Origin: Acidimicrobiales bacterium
GTDB taxonomy: Bacteria; Actinomycetota; Acidimicrobiia; Acidimicrobiales; SZUA-35
Length of the DNA: 64,000 nucleotides
Assembly (NCBI GenBank): GCA_041394265.1
Contig: JAWKIO010000005.1
Span: forward strand, 3,906,001-3,970,000
Direction: 5' to 3'
The translations under genes and the position numbers were made by a program. A model generated the notes under the pieces. That model did not search any database, was not told the DNA's origin, and was given only the letters and a program-made list of their open reading frames with translations. Shown here piece by piece: positions 1 through 7,043 of the stretch (within the stretch, counting starts at the first letter, position 1; each line of letters starts with the position of its first letter).

Positions 1-431
1 CTCTTCCTGCCGGCATCGATCAGGTCTCGGATGCCGCGTTCATGAGTGCGGCGGAGCTCGAAGACCTGTGATCGCACCGGCTCGTCGAGCGCGGCGACGT
101 CGGAGTTCACGACGAGTGCCTCGTGACGGTGGGTGGCGTGGCGGTGGGCATAGACCTGCACCGCCGCCGAGAGCTGCGCCGGCGTGTTGCCCTCCACTTC
201 CGGGCGGCGGATGGCCGCTGCGAAGTCGTCGTACACGGCCTGGCTCGTGTCGAGCACGATGTCGGCGAGAAGCGCCTGCTTCGACTCGATGTGGTTGTAG
301 AGGCTGGGGGTGCGGATCTCGAGCCGTGCGGCGATCTCGCTCATCGCCGTGCCGTGGTAGCCCTTCTCGGCGAACAGCTGCAGGGCGACGGTTCGCACGG
401 CGGCCGGGGTGATGTTGGAGCGGTTGCTCAT
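1..431 (-). CDS. TetR/AcrR family transcriptional regulator (3' end cut by window edge)
   Basis: DNA-binding repressor that probably controls the operon it closes. The reading frame begins ATG AGC AAC CGC at 431 and stays open to base 1, so about 143 residues are visible and the ligand-binding C-terminus is missing. Residues 7-60 are a typical TetR N-terminal domain: the helix-turn-helix runs about 28-48 and contains GTAMSEIAARL followed by TPSLYNHI. The start codon overlaps the stop of the upstream crotonase gene in an ATGA (428-431), implying translational coupling. The palindrome at 2053-2072, in front of the first gene of this operon, is the obvious candidate target. The ligand is unknown; given the enzymes, an acyl-CoA or organic acid is an inference. 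Confidence 0.88.
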   Translation of the reverse strand, partial: MSNRSNITPAAVRTVALQLFAEKGYHGTAMSEIAARLEIRTPSLYNHIESKQALLADIVLDTSQAVYDDFAAAIRRPEVEGNTPAQLSAAVQVYAHRHATHRHEALVVNSDVAALDEPVRSQVFELRRTHERGIRDLIDAGRK

Positions 432-1201
432 CGCCCCTCGAATCGGGCAGGGCGCTTCTCGTCTCGGGCGCTGAGCCCTTCGGCGAGATCGTCGCTCGAC
501 CAGCACGCTTCGAACGCGGCCAGGATCGAGGCGTCGTCGCTGACTCGAGCTCCCTTGGCGACGGCGTCGACCGTCTGCTTGATGTAGCGCAGCGTGAGTG
601 GCGCAAGCGTGGCGAGTTCGGCGGTCAGCGCCAGCGCTGCTTCGAGATCGCCGATCTGGTCGATGAGCCCCGCCACTCGCGAGTCGTCGGCGTCGAGGAT
701 CGAGCAGGTGAGGAGGAGTCGTCGTGCTGCGCCGCCGCCGGCCAGCGCGACGAGTCGCTCGATGGTCCACGGATCGACGGCGAGTCCGAGGCGGGCGGTC
801 GGAATCCCGAACGATGCGGTCGGCGCGGCGACTCGGAGATCGGCGGCGATGGCCAGCTGCAGGCCGGCCCCGATGGCGTGACCGTTGACGACGGCCACGA
901 TGGGGATTGGGGCGTCGGTGATCGTGTCGAGCATCGTGTGGAGCGCGGCTCGGAACCCGCCGGACGTGACATCGCCGAAATCGGCACCGGAGCAGAACGA
1001 GGTGCCGGCGCCGGTGATCGCCAGCGACCGGTCACCGGCAGCGACCCGCTCGGCGACGGCGTTCGCGATCAGCGTGCAATGCTCGGTGTCGAGCGCGTTC
1101 CGTCGCTCGGGGCGATCGATGACGACGAGCGATGCAGATGGCGCGCTGTCGCCTGGGCCATCGACGCTGGCGAGGTCGACAGGCTCGGTACGGACGGCCA
1201 T
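428..1201 (-). CDS. Enoyl-CoA hydratase/isomerase (crotonase) family protein lacking the usual catalytic glutamates
   Basis: Cytoplasmic crotonase-fold acyl-CoA enzyme, 257 aa, normal length for the family. The CoA-binding/oxyanion region is clear (SFCSGADFGD at about 68-77; NGHAIGAGLQLA at about 106-117). The two acid/base glutamates of true hydratases (rat E144 and E164) align with Q115 and about T135 here, so classic hydration of 2-enoyl-CoA is unlikely; isomerase, hydrolase, dehalogenase or decarboxylase chemistry fits better, which is family knowledge rather than proof. The gene starts one base after the metallohydrolase stop (1203) and overlaps tetR by four bases, so the three genes form one transcript read leftward. 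The substrate cannot be told from sequence. Confidence 0.85.
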   Translation of the reverse strand: MAVRTEPVDLASVDGPGDSAPSASLVVIDRPERRNALDTEHCTLIANAVAERVAAGDRSLAITGAGTSFCSGADFGDVTSGGFRAALHTMLDTITDAPIPIVAVVNGHAIGAGLQLAIAADLRVAAPTASFGIPTARLGLAVDPWTIERLVALAGGGAARRLLLTCSILDADDSRVAGLIDQIGDLEAALALTAELATLAPLTLRYIKQTVDAVAKGARVSDDASILAAFEACWSSDDLAEGLSARDEKRPARFEGR

Positions 1202-1202
1202 C

Positions 1203-2030
1203 TCAGCTCATGACCCACGAGCGTTCGCCCTGCCCGGCAAGGAGCCGGCCGAAGCGGAGGCCGGGGAAGTGCGCGGCGCCGATCGCCACGTTGGCTCCTT
1301 CGAGTTCGGCGGCGAGCGCCTCGCGGGTTCGCCGGGCAAGATCCCGGTCGACGTCGAACACGGCCTCCCACTCGTCTTCGGTGAGCTCGGCCGGACAGTG
1401 GGCGATGTCGCCGATGAGCATGGCCCGATCGTCACCGTGCGAGACGACGACGATGACCGAGCCCGGCGTGTGGCCGGGAGCGTGGCGGACGTCGATGCCG
1501 GGAGCGATCGTGCGGTCGGTGTCGAACAGTTCGAGCTGCGGCTCGACCGGACGAAGCTTGCGCTGTGCGCCGGCGTCGGCGTCGCCGCTCTCGATGAAGT
1601 GGTTCCAGTCCGCGGTGTGGCAGCGATAGGTGGCGTTGTCGAACACGACCTCGCCCTTACGAGTCGCCCAGCCGACATGGTCGAAGTGGAGGTGGGTGAA
1701 GACGACGTCGGTGATGTCACTCGGCACAAGCCCGGTGGTGGCGAGGCTGTCGAGCATTGCCCCGCCTCGGTACTGCCCGTTGTCGATCATGCCGAGTCCG
1801 GCGTCGATCAGGACTCGGCGGTCTCCGGTCACGACCAGGTAGGCGCCCATCGTGAGTTCGAGCTGACCATTGCCGTCGAGCAGGTCGGCGTGTGCGGCCC
1901 ACACGTCGCCATCGACGCCGGGCTTCGACAGGATCGTGCGTGCGTGCTCGGTGGCCGCCCCATCGACCAAGGAGAAGATCGAAATGTCGCCCACGCGGTG
2001 TTCGGGTGCGGTGGCGCTGGATGTCGTCAT
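1203..2030 (-). CDS. MBL-fold metallohydrolase (lactonase/glyoxalase II-like)
   Basis: Metallo-beta-lactamase-fold hydrolase of 275 aa, probably cytoplasmic since no signal peptide is seen. The dinuclear metal motif is complete: THLHFDHVGW places H113, H115, D117 and H118, followed by a later ligand in HAPGHTPGS and an aspartate in IGDIAH. The overall form, with an N-terminal DGAA segment and long insertion before the HxHxDH motif, resembles quorum-quenching or lactone hydrolases, but substrates in this family vary widely. ATG at 2030 is preceded by GAGGGGGAC. It is the first gene of the mbl-crotonase-tetR operon, transcribed from a TTGACA promoter that carries a TetR-type palindrome, so induction by the pathway substrate is likely. 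Confidence 0.85.
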   Translation of the reverse strand: MTTSSATAPEHRVGDISIFSLVDGAATEHARTILSKPGVDGDVWAAHADLLDGNGQLELTMGAYLVVTGDRRVLIDAGLGMIDNGQYRGGAMLDSLATTGLVPSDITDVVFTHLHFDHVGWATRKGEVVFDNATYRCHTADWNHFIESGDADAGAQRKLRPVEPQLELFDTDRTIAPGIDVRHAPGHTPGSVIVVVSHGDDRAMLIGDIAHCPAELTEDEWEAVFDVDRDLARRTREALAAELEGANVAIGAAHFPGLRFGRLLAGQGERSWVMS

Positions 2031-2052
2031 GGGTCCCCCTCGAGAAGAAGCT

Positions 2053-2072
2053 ACTAACGAACGCTCGTTAGT
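2053..2072. promoter_or_regulatory. Putative TetR operator (18/20 palindrome)
   Basis: The 20-base site reads actaacga then acgctcgttagt; it matches its own reverse complement at 18 of 20 positions. It overlaps the 3' edge of the -10 element and the predicted transcription start of the leftward mbl operon. TetR proteins commonly bind sites of this size and usually regulate their own operon, and a tetR gene ends this operon, so pairing the two is a strong inference. Confidence 0.7.
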
Positions 2073-2098
2073 TTGTGCCCAGCGTCACACCCTGTCAA
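2070..2098 (-). promoter_or_regulatory. Sigma-70-type promoter of the mbl-crotonase-tetR operon
   Basis: On the minus strand a consensus -35 TTGACA (2093-2098) is followed after 17 bases by a weak -10 CAAACT (2070-2075). The palindromic operator begins inside the -10, so repressor binding would block initiation. The -10 is poor, so this call rests mainly on the perfect -35, the spacing and the position. Confidence 0.45.
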
Positions 2099-2109
2099 CT
2101 CGACGAGAA

Positions 2110-2160
2110 GCAACGTTGGTGCTGGGAGCCTCGTTTTGATGTCGCCAGCACCAACGTTGC
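2110..2160. repeat. Perfect 16-bp stem hairpin between SDR and mbl genes
   Basis: Arms 2110-2125 (gcaacgttggtgctgg) and 2145-2160 are exact reverse complements separated by 19 bases. It lies downstream of the leftward SDR stop... more precisely between the mbl start (2030) and the SDR stop (2186), both on the minus strand, so it could end SDR transcription. There is no following T-run. The outer GCAAC-TTGG sequence echoes the hairpin family at 2966, 4398, 6974 and 9115, but the inner arm differs. Confidence 0.6.
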
Positions 2161-2185
2161 AGTGGTTTCTGATCGTGGCGGTGGG

Positions 2186-2941
2186 TCAGAGGGCGACGGT
2201 CATGCCGCCGTCCACGATCAGCTTCTGGCCGTTGACGTAGGAGGCTTCGTCGGATGCCAGGTAGACCGCAGCGCTCCCGATCTCATCGGGCTCTCCCCAG
2301 CGCCCCACGGGCGTCCGGGTGCAGACCATTTGGTTGAAGGTGGGGTCCGCGACGAGTGGGGTGTTGAACTCGGTCGCCACGTAGCCGGGACCGATCGCAT
2401 TGACCGTGATGCCGTGTGGGCCGAGCTCGACCGCAAGCGCCTTGGTCATCGCCTCGAGCCCACCCTTCGAGGCGACGTAGGCCGGGATGGTCGGCCGGGC
2501 CACGGTTCCCATGATCGAGGCGACGTTGAGGATCCGACCCCGCCCGGCTTCCATCATGTGGCGAGCGGCAGCGCGGGCCATGGCAAACGGGGCGTCGAGG
2601 TTGACCCGGAGGACGGCGGACCAGTCGGCGTCGGTGAACTCCTCGAGCGGCGCTCGCACGGTGGTGCCGGCGTTGTTGACGAGGATGTCGAGTCGGCCGT
2701 GGGTGTCGGCGGTCCGGTCCACGGCAGCGATGGCGGCGTCCAGGTCACCGATGTCGAGGGCCTCGCCGCTCGCTGCGAAGCCTCGGCCGACCAGCTCGCT
2801 CACCCGGGCTCGGACCTCGTCGTCGCTGCGGCCGTTGATGACCACGTGCGCTCCCTGCTCGGCCATGGCCTGTGCGATCGCCCACCCGAGCCCCCGGGTC
2901 GATCCGGAGATGAACGCCACCTTGTCGTCAAGTCGGAACAT
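2186..2941 (-). CDS. SDR family oxidoreductase (gluconate 5-dehydrogenase/3-oxoacyl reductase-like)
   Basis: Classical short-chain dehydrogenase, 251 aa, NAD(P)-dependent and cytoplasmic. The cofactor motif SGSTRGLG lies at residues 12-19, NNAG follows in the middle, and the catalytic Ser/Tyr/Lys are in NVASIMGT and YVASKGG. The C-terminus SYVNGQKLIVDGGMT is typical of gluconate 5-dehydrogenase and ketoacyl reductase subgroups; substrate cannot be assigned. The start at 2941 (ATGTTCCGACTT) has a GATGGGGG stretch just upstream; longer in-frame starts would run through the hairpin at 2966-3020 and are rejected. It is divergent from the sigma factor gene at 3083 and shares that promoter region with it. 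Confidence 0.88.
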   Translation of the reverse strand: MFRLDDKVAFISGSTRGLGWAIAQAMAEQGAHVVINGRSDDEVRARVSELVGRGFAASGEALDIGDLDAAIAAVDRTADTHGRLDILVNNAGTTVRAPLEEFTDADWSAVLRVNLDAPFAMARAAARHMMEAGRGRILNVASIMGTVARPTIPAYVASKGGLEAMTKALAVELGPHGITVNAIGPGYVATEFNTPLVADPTFNQMVCTRTPVGRWGEPDEIGSAAVYLASDEASYVNGQKLIVDGGMTVAL

Positions 2942-2965
2942 GCCCCCATCTTGCCCCACCCACCG

Positions 2966-3020
2966 CCGCAACTTTGGCGAGCTGAGACCTGTGAGCGGCA
3001 TCAACTCGCCAAAGTTGCGG
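2966..3020. repeat. Intergenic hairpin repeat, copy 1 (20-bp arms)
   Basis: Arms 2966-2985 and 3001-3020 (tcaactcgccaaagttgcgg) pair with one mismatch around a 15-base loop containing TGAGCGGCA. It sits between two divergent genes (SDR and ECF sigma), so it is not a simple terminator. Arms and loop recur at 4398-4450 and 9115-9165 and, in shorter form, at 6974-7015. Confidence 0.8.
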
Positions 3021-3082
3021 TGGATTCGGGGGGTTGCGGTGATGCACGAGCGGATTGATGGGTTGTGCGAGACTGAGCGCGG

Positions 3083-3670
3083 ATGGAGGATCTCGGCGCC
3101 CGGTTCGTTGCCGGCGATGAAGGGGCAGTGAGAGAGGTCGTCGCTCGCTACGGCGGTGCGGTGCGCACCGTCGCGCGCTCGATGATCGGTGAGCCCGAGC
3201 TCGTGTCCGAGGTCGTACAACAGACCTTCATCAAGGCGTGGAAGGCGTCGTCCATGTTTGATCCCGATCGAGACCTGGCGCCCTGGCTCTACTCGATTGC
3301 TCGACGGACGGCGATCGACGTACTGCGTCGAGAGAGCCGGCCGACACAGGGTGGTCACGAGCAGGAGACCGACGTGGCCGTGTCGGCGATCTCGTTCGAA
3401 CAAACGTGGGAGCGGTTCGAGGTCCGGCGAGCGCTCGACCTGCTGCCGGCACCCGAACGAGAGGTCGTCCGGCTGTCGCACCTCGTCGGCCTTCCTCACA
3501 CCGAGATCGCCGCTCGGCTCGGCCTGCCGGTCGGCACGGTCAAGTCACGCCTGCACCGTGCCCACGGTCGACTCGCCGTTACCTTGGGGCACCTCGATGA
3601 TTCGGTGATCCAAAGTGCTGCTTCGAACGTAGAGGGAGGTGAGGACATCAATGACCGACCACTTCCCTGA
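3083..3670 (+). CDS. ECF-type RNA polymerase sigma factor
   Basis: Extracytoplasmic-function sigma factor of 195 aa. Region 2 is visible near residues 10-80 (VVQQTFIKAWKASSMFDPDRDLAPWLYSIARR split across helices), and region 4 near 118-165 contains the helix-turn-helix HTEIAARLGLPVGTVKSRLHRA. The last 20 bases overlap the anti-sigma gene start at 3651, which is the normal layout for an ECF sigma with its membrane anti-sigma. The nearest plausible regulon is the convergent lipoprotein-cupredoxin-membrane protein operon (4565-6838), in front of which a GAACC/CGTA pair can be seen at 6899-6923. I saw no matching site before the sigma gene itself. Confidence 0.92.
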   Translation: MEDLGARFVAGDEGAVREVVARYGGAVRTVARSMIGEPELVSEVVQQTFIKAWKASSMFDPDRDLAPWLYSIARRTAIDVLRRESRPTQGGHEQETDVAVSAISFEQTWERFEVRRALDLLPAPEREVVRLSHLVGLPHTEIAARLGLPVGTVKSRLHRAHGRLAVTLGHLDDSVIQSAASNVEGGEDINDRPLP

Positions 3671-4370
3671 CAGCGACAACACCGAGGATCCCTTCGCCGC
3701 GTTCGACGACCCTGAGCTGTTGCGGCTCCTCGCCGACGAGAACACCTGGTCCGACACCGACCCGAACGACGAGGCGATGATCCTCGCGGCGATCGGTGAC
3801 CTTCTCGCATCCGATGACGGTCCCCGCACAACGGAGGCGTCCATCTCGTCGGAACCGGTGTCTGCGAGCCCTTCGCCTTCGACATCGGAACCATCCGAAC
3901 GCACTGAGCCGAGGCTTGCACCGGTGGTCGAGCTGTCGCGCTTCCGCCGTTTGGCGCTCCCGGCGCTGGCTGGCGCCGCTGCGGCGTCGGTCGTGTTCGC
4001 TGCGCTGACGTTGCGACCGTCGTCCGATCCGTCGCCCGATGCCGAGTTGGCCTTGGCGCCGACCGACCTCGTCCCCGGAGCGGCGGGCAACATCGACGTG
4101 TTCGACACGGCCAACGGCACCCGGATCGTCCTCGACGTCAGCGGCCTGCCGCCGGCCGAGCCCGGTCAGTACTACGAGGCCTGGCTCCGGCAGGATCCCG
4201 AGGTCGGCGTCAGTGCCGGTACGTTCCATCTGCGTGGCGGCGGCGGCACGATCGAGCTGTGGGCTGGTGTCACCATCGACGACTATCCGCTCTTCACCAT
4301 CACCGTGCAGGACGAGGCCGACACGACCTCATCGGGCAAGGTGGTCCTCATGGTCCGCCTCGACGACTGA
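3651..4370 (+). CDS. Anti-sigma factor, RskA-like (single TM, C-terminal anti-sigma-K domain)
   Basis: Predicted membrane-anchored anti-sigma factor, 239 aa. The N-terminal 60 residues are acidic and would be the cytoplasmic sigma-binding part. A Ser/Pro/Glu-rich linker leads to one membrane helix at about residues 102-120 (LALPALAGAAAASVVFAAL). The outer domain (about 140-239) has the RskA signature: GQYYEAWL and the closing SGKVVLMVRL. ATG 3651 is chosen over an in-frame GTG at 3639 because GGGAGGTGAGG at 3634-3644 spaces properly to it. No zinc HxxxCxxC motif is present, so this is not a ZAS-type redox anti-sigma. It ends before a hairpin repeat and a strong terminator. Confidence 0.85.
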   Translation: MTDHFPDSDNTEDPFAAFDDPELLRLLADENTWSDTDPNDEAMILAAIGDLLASDDGPRTTEASISSEPVSASPSPSTSEPSERTEPRLAPVVELSRFRRLALPALAGAAAASVVFAALTLRPSSDPSPDAELALAPTDLVPGAAGNIDVFDTANGTRIVLDVSGLPPAEPGQYYEAWLRQDPEVGVSAGTFHLRGGGGTIELWAGVTIDDYPLFTITVQDEADTTSSGKVVLMVRLDD

Positions 4371-4397
4371 CCTTTACCGGTCGTCGTCCAATCGCGC

Positions 4398-4450
4398 CGC
4401 AACTCTGGCGAGTTGACACCTCTGAGCGGCATCAACTCTCCAAAGTTGCG
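4398..4450. repeat. Intergenic hairpin repeat, copy 2 (19-bp arms)
   Basis: Arms 4398-4416 and 4432-4450 pair with two mismatches around a 15-base loop (cacctctgagcggca), which is nearly identical to the loop of copy 1. It lies between convergent genes, 50 bases before a separate GC-rich terminator. Confidence 0.8.
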
Positions 4451-4500
4451 TCGATGGTCTGAGGTGGTGGTGGCAAAAACGACAAGGTGAAAACCACAAC

Positions 4501-4533
4501 GGGGGCCGTGTCGACAGCGTCGACACGGCCCCC
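4501..4533. terminator. Bidirectional terminator, perfect 15-bp stem
   Basis: gggggccgtgtcgac (4501-4515), a 3-base loop and its exact complement (4519-4533) form a very stable hairpin between the anti-sigma stop (4370) and the lipoprotein stop (4565), which converge. There is no U-tract, which is common for GC-rich actinobacterial terminators. Confidence 0.75.
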
Positions 4534-4564
4534 GGTTCGCTCCCAGCAAGCGATCTTGGAATCC

Positions 4565-5554
4565 TCAGTAGCCGTCGTCGGAGCTGGATGCCTCGGCGCC
4601 GGCATCGTCTCGAACCAACGAGCCGTCAGGGGCGACGAGGAACCACTCGCCGCCTGATCCCTGACCGTTGCCCTGGCCCGGCTCGGCGTCGCCAGCGAAG
4701 CGATAGAGCGGCCACTTGCCGGCCTTGAGCTGGAACCCATCGCCGGCGGCAACCACCGAGAAGATCTCGGCATCGAGGCCGGCGGGGAGGTCAGCCGAGT
4801 CGACGAGTAGTGGCGGCCAGGCATTGGCACAGCCATCGGTGCAGGTCGGTTCGCCGGCATCGTCCTTGAGGAAGCCGTAGAGCGACATGCCGGAGCTGTC
4901 CACGAGCACGTCTCGACCGTCGACGGCACCGACGGTCATCGCACCGACGCTTGCGTCGGCCGTTCCGGCGCCGGGTGATGCGGCCGCGACCTCGTCCTGG
5001 ATGAGCCCGCCGTCGGTCCCGGCGACGAACCAGACGTCGCCACTTCCTTGACCGTTGACATCACCCGGCGCGACATCGCCGCCGTAGTAGTACAGCGGCC
5101 ACTTGCCGGCCACGAGTTGGAGGGATCCGTCGTCTCGGGTGGTGGTGTTGAAGATGCCGCTGTCGAGACCCGGAGCAACGGTCCAGTCGGCACCGACGAT
5201 CACGGGCGGCCAGGCCTCGGCACAGGTGCCGGTGCACACCGACGCCCCGCCGGTGTCGTTGGTGAAGCCGTGGAGGGTCATGCCGCCCTCGCCGACGAGG
5301 ATCGATCCGAGCGCAATTTCGCTCGCACTCACGACGACGCCGCTGCTCGCCGCGCTGGCTGACGGTGCTTGCGTGGTGGCGGGTGCCGCCTCGGTGGGTG
5401 CCGGAGCGGCAGGTGCTGCGAGTGGTGCCGAGCCGCCGCAGGCGCCGGCGCCGAGTGAGAACGCCATCATTGCGGCGACGACGAGCGCTGGGCGGGTGCC
5501 CGGCGTTGGTCGATCGAGTGAGGTGGAACGGATGGTGGGGGTGATCTTGGACAT
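4565..5554 (-). CDS. Lipoprotein with two secreted-repeat domains (COG4315 / Lipoprotein_15 type)
   Basis: Exported lipoprotein of 329 aa. The signal peptide ends in a lipobox, LGAG-C39, after a hydrophobic stretch from about residue 22. After an Ala/Pro-rich linker come two copies of a roughly 110-residue repeat (about 78-190 and 205-318). Each copy has a Cys pair before a Trp-Pro-Pro (CTGTCAEAWPP; CTDGCANAWPP), a GKWPLY(Y/R) segment and a closing WF(V/L)xxxDG. This matches the 'secreted repeat of unknown function' family, found in actinobacterial envelopes and often next to redox proteins; its chemistry is not established. It follows the cupredoxin gene by 63 bases and is the last gene of the presumed electron-transfer operon. 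Confidence 0.85.
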   Translation of the reverse strand: MSKITPTIRSTSLDRPTPGTRPALVVAAMMAFSLGAGACGGSAPLAAPAAPAPTEAAPATTQAPSASAASSGVVVSASEIALGSILVGEGGMTLHGFTNDTGGASVCTGTCAEAWPPVIVGADWTVAPGLDSGIFNTTTRDDGSLQLVAGKWPLYYYGGDVAPGDVNGQGSGDVWFVAGTDGGLIQDEVAAASPGAGTADASVGAMTVGAVDGRDVLVDSSGMSLYGFLKDDAGEPTCTDGCANAWPPLLVDSADLPAGLDAEIFSVVAAGDGFQLKAGKWPLYRFAGDAEPGQGNGQGSGGEWFLVAPDGSLVRDDAGAEASSSDDGY

Positions 5555-5567
5555 GGTCGTCTTCCTT

Positions 5568-5594
5568 GGTGCTGGTGCTGGTGCTGGTGCTGGT
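5568..5594. repeat. Hexanucleotide microsatellite (GGTGCT)4
   Basis: Four exact copies of GGTGCT plus a partial fifth lie in the leader of the lipoprotein gene, 14 bases before its start codon. Slippage here would change the distance between the ribosome-binding region and upstream sequence without touching the reading frame. Confidence 0.75.
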
Positions 5595-5617
5595 GGGTCG
5601 AGGTCGTAGGTGGCTGG

Positions 5618-6064
5618 TCAGCCGGCGATCGTGATGGTCGCCGTCATCGATGGGTGGATGGCGCAGAAGAACTCGTAGGTGCCGGGCGTCGTCGGCAGCG
5701 TCAGCTGCACCGAGGCGCCGCCATCGATCTGGCCGCTGTTGAACGAGCCATCGACGGCCGTCATGGTGTGTGGCGCGCCATCGGCGTTGGTCACGGTGAT
5801 CGTCTGCCCGGGGGCGTAGGTGCCGGCGACGGCGAAGGCGAACCCTTCGATGGTCACGTCGGCGCCGGTGGCCGGCGTCGCAGCTGCTCCGTCGTCGGCG
5901 GCGGTGTGATCGGCGCCACCGGAATGGCCGCCATCGGCCTCAGCGGTCGCTTGCGCTGAGGCCGGCGCTGCCGTTGGCGCCGACGCCGGACGGAACAAGC
6001 TGACGGCGGCGATGCCGCCGGCAAGTGCGCAGATGGCCAGGGTTGCGGTGATTCGGGGTGTCAT
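5618..6064 (-). CDS. Secreted cupredoxin (plastocyanin-like blue copper protein)
   Basis: Small exported electron carrier, 148 aa from ATG 6064. Residues 7-26 form a signal/anchor helix (ATLAICALAGGIAAVSLF), followed by an Ala-rich linker with a His-containing patch (GGHSGGADH, 46-53). The copper site is complete: H99 in GAPHTM, then C134, H137 and M140 in FFCAIHPSM, the spacing of plastocyanin/amicyanin-type proteins. Upstream in-frame starts would add an implausible Pro/Arg-rich extension. It lies between the membrane protein and the secreted-repeat lipoprotein on one strand, suggesting it shuttles electrons between them outside the membrane. Confidence 0.9.
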   Translation of the reverse strand: MTPRITATLAICALAGGIAAVSLFRPASAPTAAPASAQATAEADGGHSGGADHTAADDGAAATPATGADVTIEGFAFAVAGTYAPGQTITVTNADGAPHTMTAVDGSFNSGQIDGGASVQLTLPTTPGTYEFFCAIHPSMTATITIAG

Positions 6065-6220
6065 GGGATTGCCTTTCGCTGGGTTGCTGGGTGCTGGTTT
6101 GCTTGTTGCTCTTGGGAGAGAAAGAGATGGCCGTGGTGGCCGCATGGCCGCGTCGAAGCAGGGCTGCCGGCGCCATTCGGTGCTGGCGGGCCGGGCTCGG
6201 TCAGGCGGGGCGGGCTGGCG

Positions 6221-6838
6221 TCACACGCCGGGGAAGCCGACGTTGGTGAAGAACCAGAGCGACGACGTGAACCAGATGGCCGTCAACGTCGCGACGAGAG
6301 CTCCACCGAGTAGCGGCAGCCCGAGCGACCCGAGACGTGAGGATCGCAGGGCCAGCATCTTGGTCACGAAGATCCCGTAGAACGCACAACCGAGGAGTGA
6401 GTGGACGAGCACTCGAGTCGTCGTCTGCTGGAAACCGAGGGCCCAGAGGCAGTAGTAGGCGACAGGGAGCGTCAGGAGGAACGCCGCCGTGCCGAGCCAT
6501 CGGTGGGCATGACCGAGCCAGGCGGGTGCACTGCCTGCGCCCGGAAGGCGGCCCCACATCCATGCCGCCGAGAGGGCTTGGCCGAGTCCGAGCACGGCGG
6601 CGCCGGTGGCGAACCACGCCTTCATCGGTAGGACGGCGGGAAACCCGAAGGCGGTGATGCCCTGCCCGGTGGGCTGGTGCAGGCGGCCGTACACGCCAAG
6701 GCTGATGGCAACGGCGGCGCCGACGGCCATGAGGGGCAGGAGTCCGGCGATGGGACTCGACCCGGCACCGCCGACACTGGAGGTCACGGCGTCGGTCGAC
6801 GTCGACAGCTCGTTGGGGTGGGTGGTGTATTCGCTCAT
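6221..6838 (-). CDS. Polytopic membrane protein, DUF6529/cytochrome b561-like
   Basis: Integral membrane protein of 205 aa from ATG 6838, chosen because AGGAG stands eight bases upstream. I count four or five hydrophobic segments: about 30-50, 70-95, 110-135, 145-165 and 175-198. Histidines fall at helix edges (GRLHQPTG; GHAHRWLG; VLVHSLLGC), the pattern expected of heme-binding b561-like proteins. The combination with a secreted-repeat lipoprotein and a cupredoxin agrees with DUF6529 proteins, but that family name is from memory of gene neighbourhoods and not proven here. Likely role: membrane electron donor or acceptor for the periplasmic copper protein. A possible ECF promoter lies upstream at 6899-6923. 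Confidence 0.7.
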   Translation of the reverse strand: MSEYTTHPNELSTSTDAVTSSVGGAGSSPIAGLLPLMAVGAAVAISLGVYGRLHQPTGQGITAFGFPAVLPMKAWFATGAAVLGLGQALSAAWMWGRLPGAGSAPAWLGHAHRWLGTAAFLLTLPVAYYCLWALGFQQTTTRVLVHSLLGCAFYGIFVTKMLALRSSRLGSLGLPLLGGALVATLTAIWFTSSLWFFTNVGFPGV

Positions 6839-6898
6839 CGTCTGGGCTCCTGCTTGGAGAGGTCCCACCCGTGGGCATCGGGTGCGGTCGATGAGCAG

Positions 6899-6923
6899 TA
6901 CGGCGACGATGCACAAACGGTTC
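6899..6923 (-). promoter_or_regulatory. Possible ECF-sigma promoter for the membrane protein-cupredoxin-lipoprotein operon
   Basis: On the minus strand GAACC (6919-6923) is followed after exactly 16 bases by CGTA (6899-6902), the layout of many ECF -35/-10 pairs, about 60 bases before the start codon at 6838. Such short motifs occur by chance, so this is a hypothesis supported by the neighbouring ECF gene. Confidence 0.3.
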
Positions 6924-6973
6924 GCGACTCGTCAGAAAAAGATTGACGGGGTCTTGACCGCCAGAGCGCGCGC

Positions 6974-7015
6974 CGTTGGCGAGTTGTCACCACTGGGCGT
7001 ATCAACTCGCCAACG
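6974..7015. repeat. Intergenic hairpin repeat, copy 3 (13-bp perfect arms)
   Basis: Arms 6974-6986 (cgttggcgagttg) and 7003-7015 are exact complements around a 16-base loop. The inner arm TTGGCGAGTTG is the same as in copies 2 and 4. It lies between the membrane protein start and the GerW stop, both read leftward, so here it could act as a terminator. Confidence 0.75.
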
Positions 7016-7043
7016 TTGCTTGGGGGTTGGGGCTTGGGTCAGG

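Noticed and set aside
2942..3499. N-terminal extension of the SDR through the hairpin and into the sigma factor
   Set aside because: The added 186 residues are antisense to the ECF sigma gene and unlike any SDR; ATG 2941 gives the normal family start.
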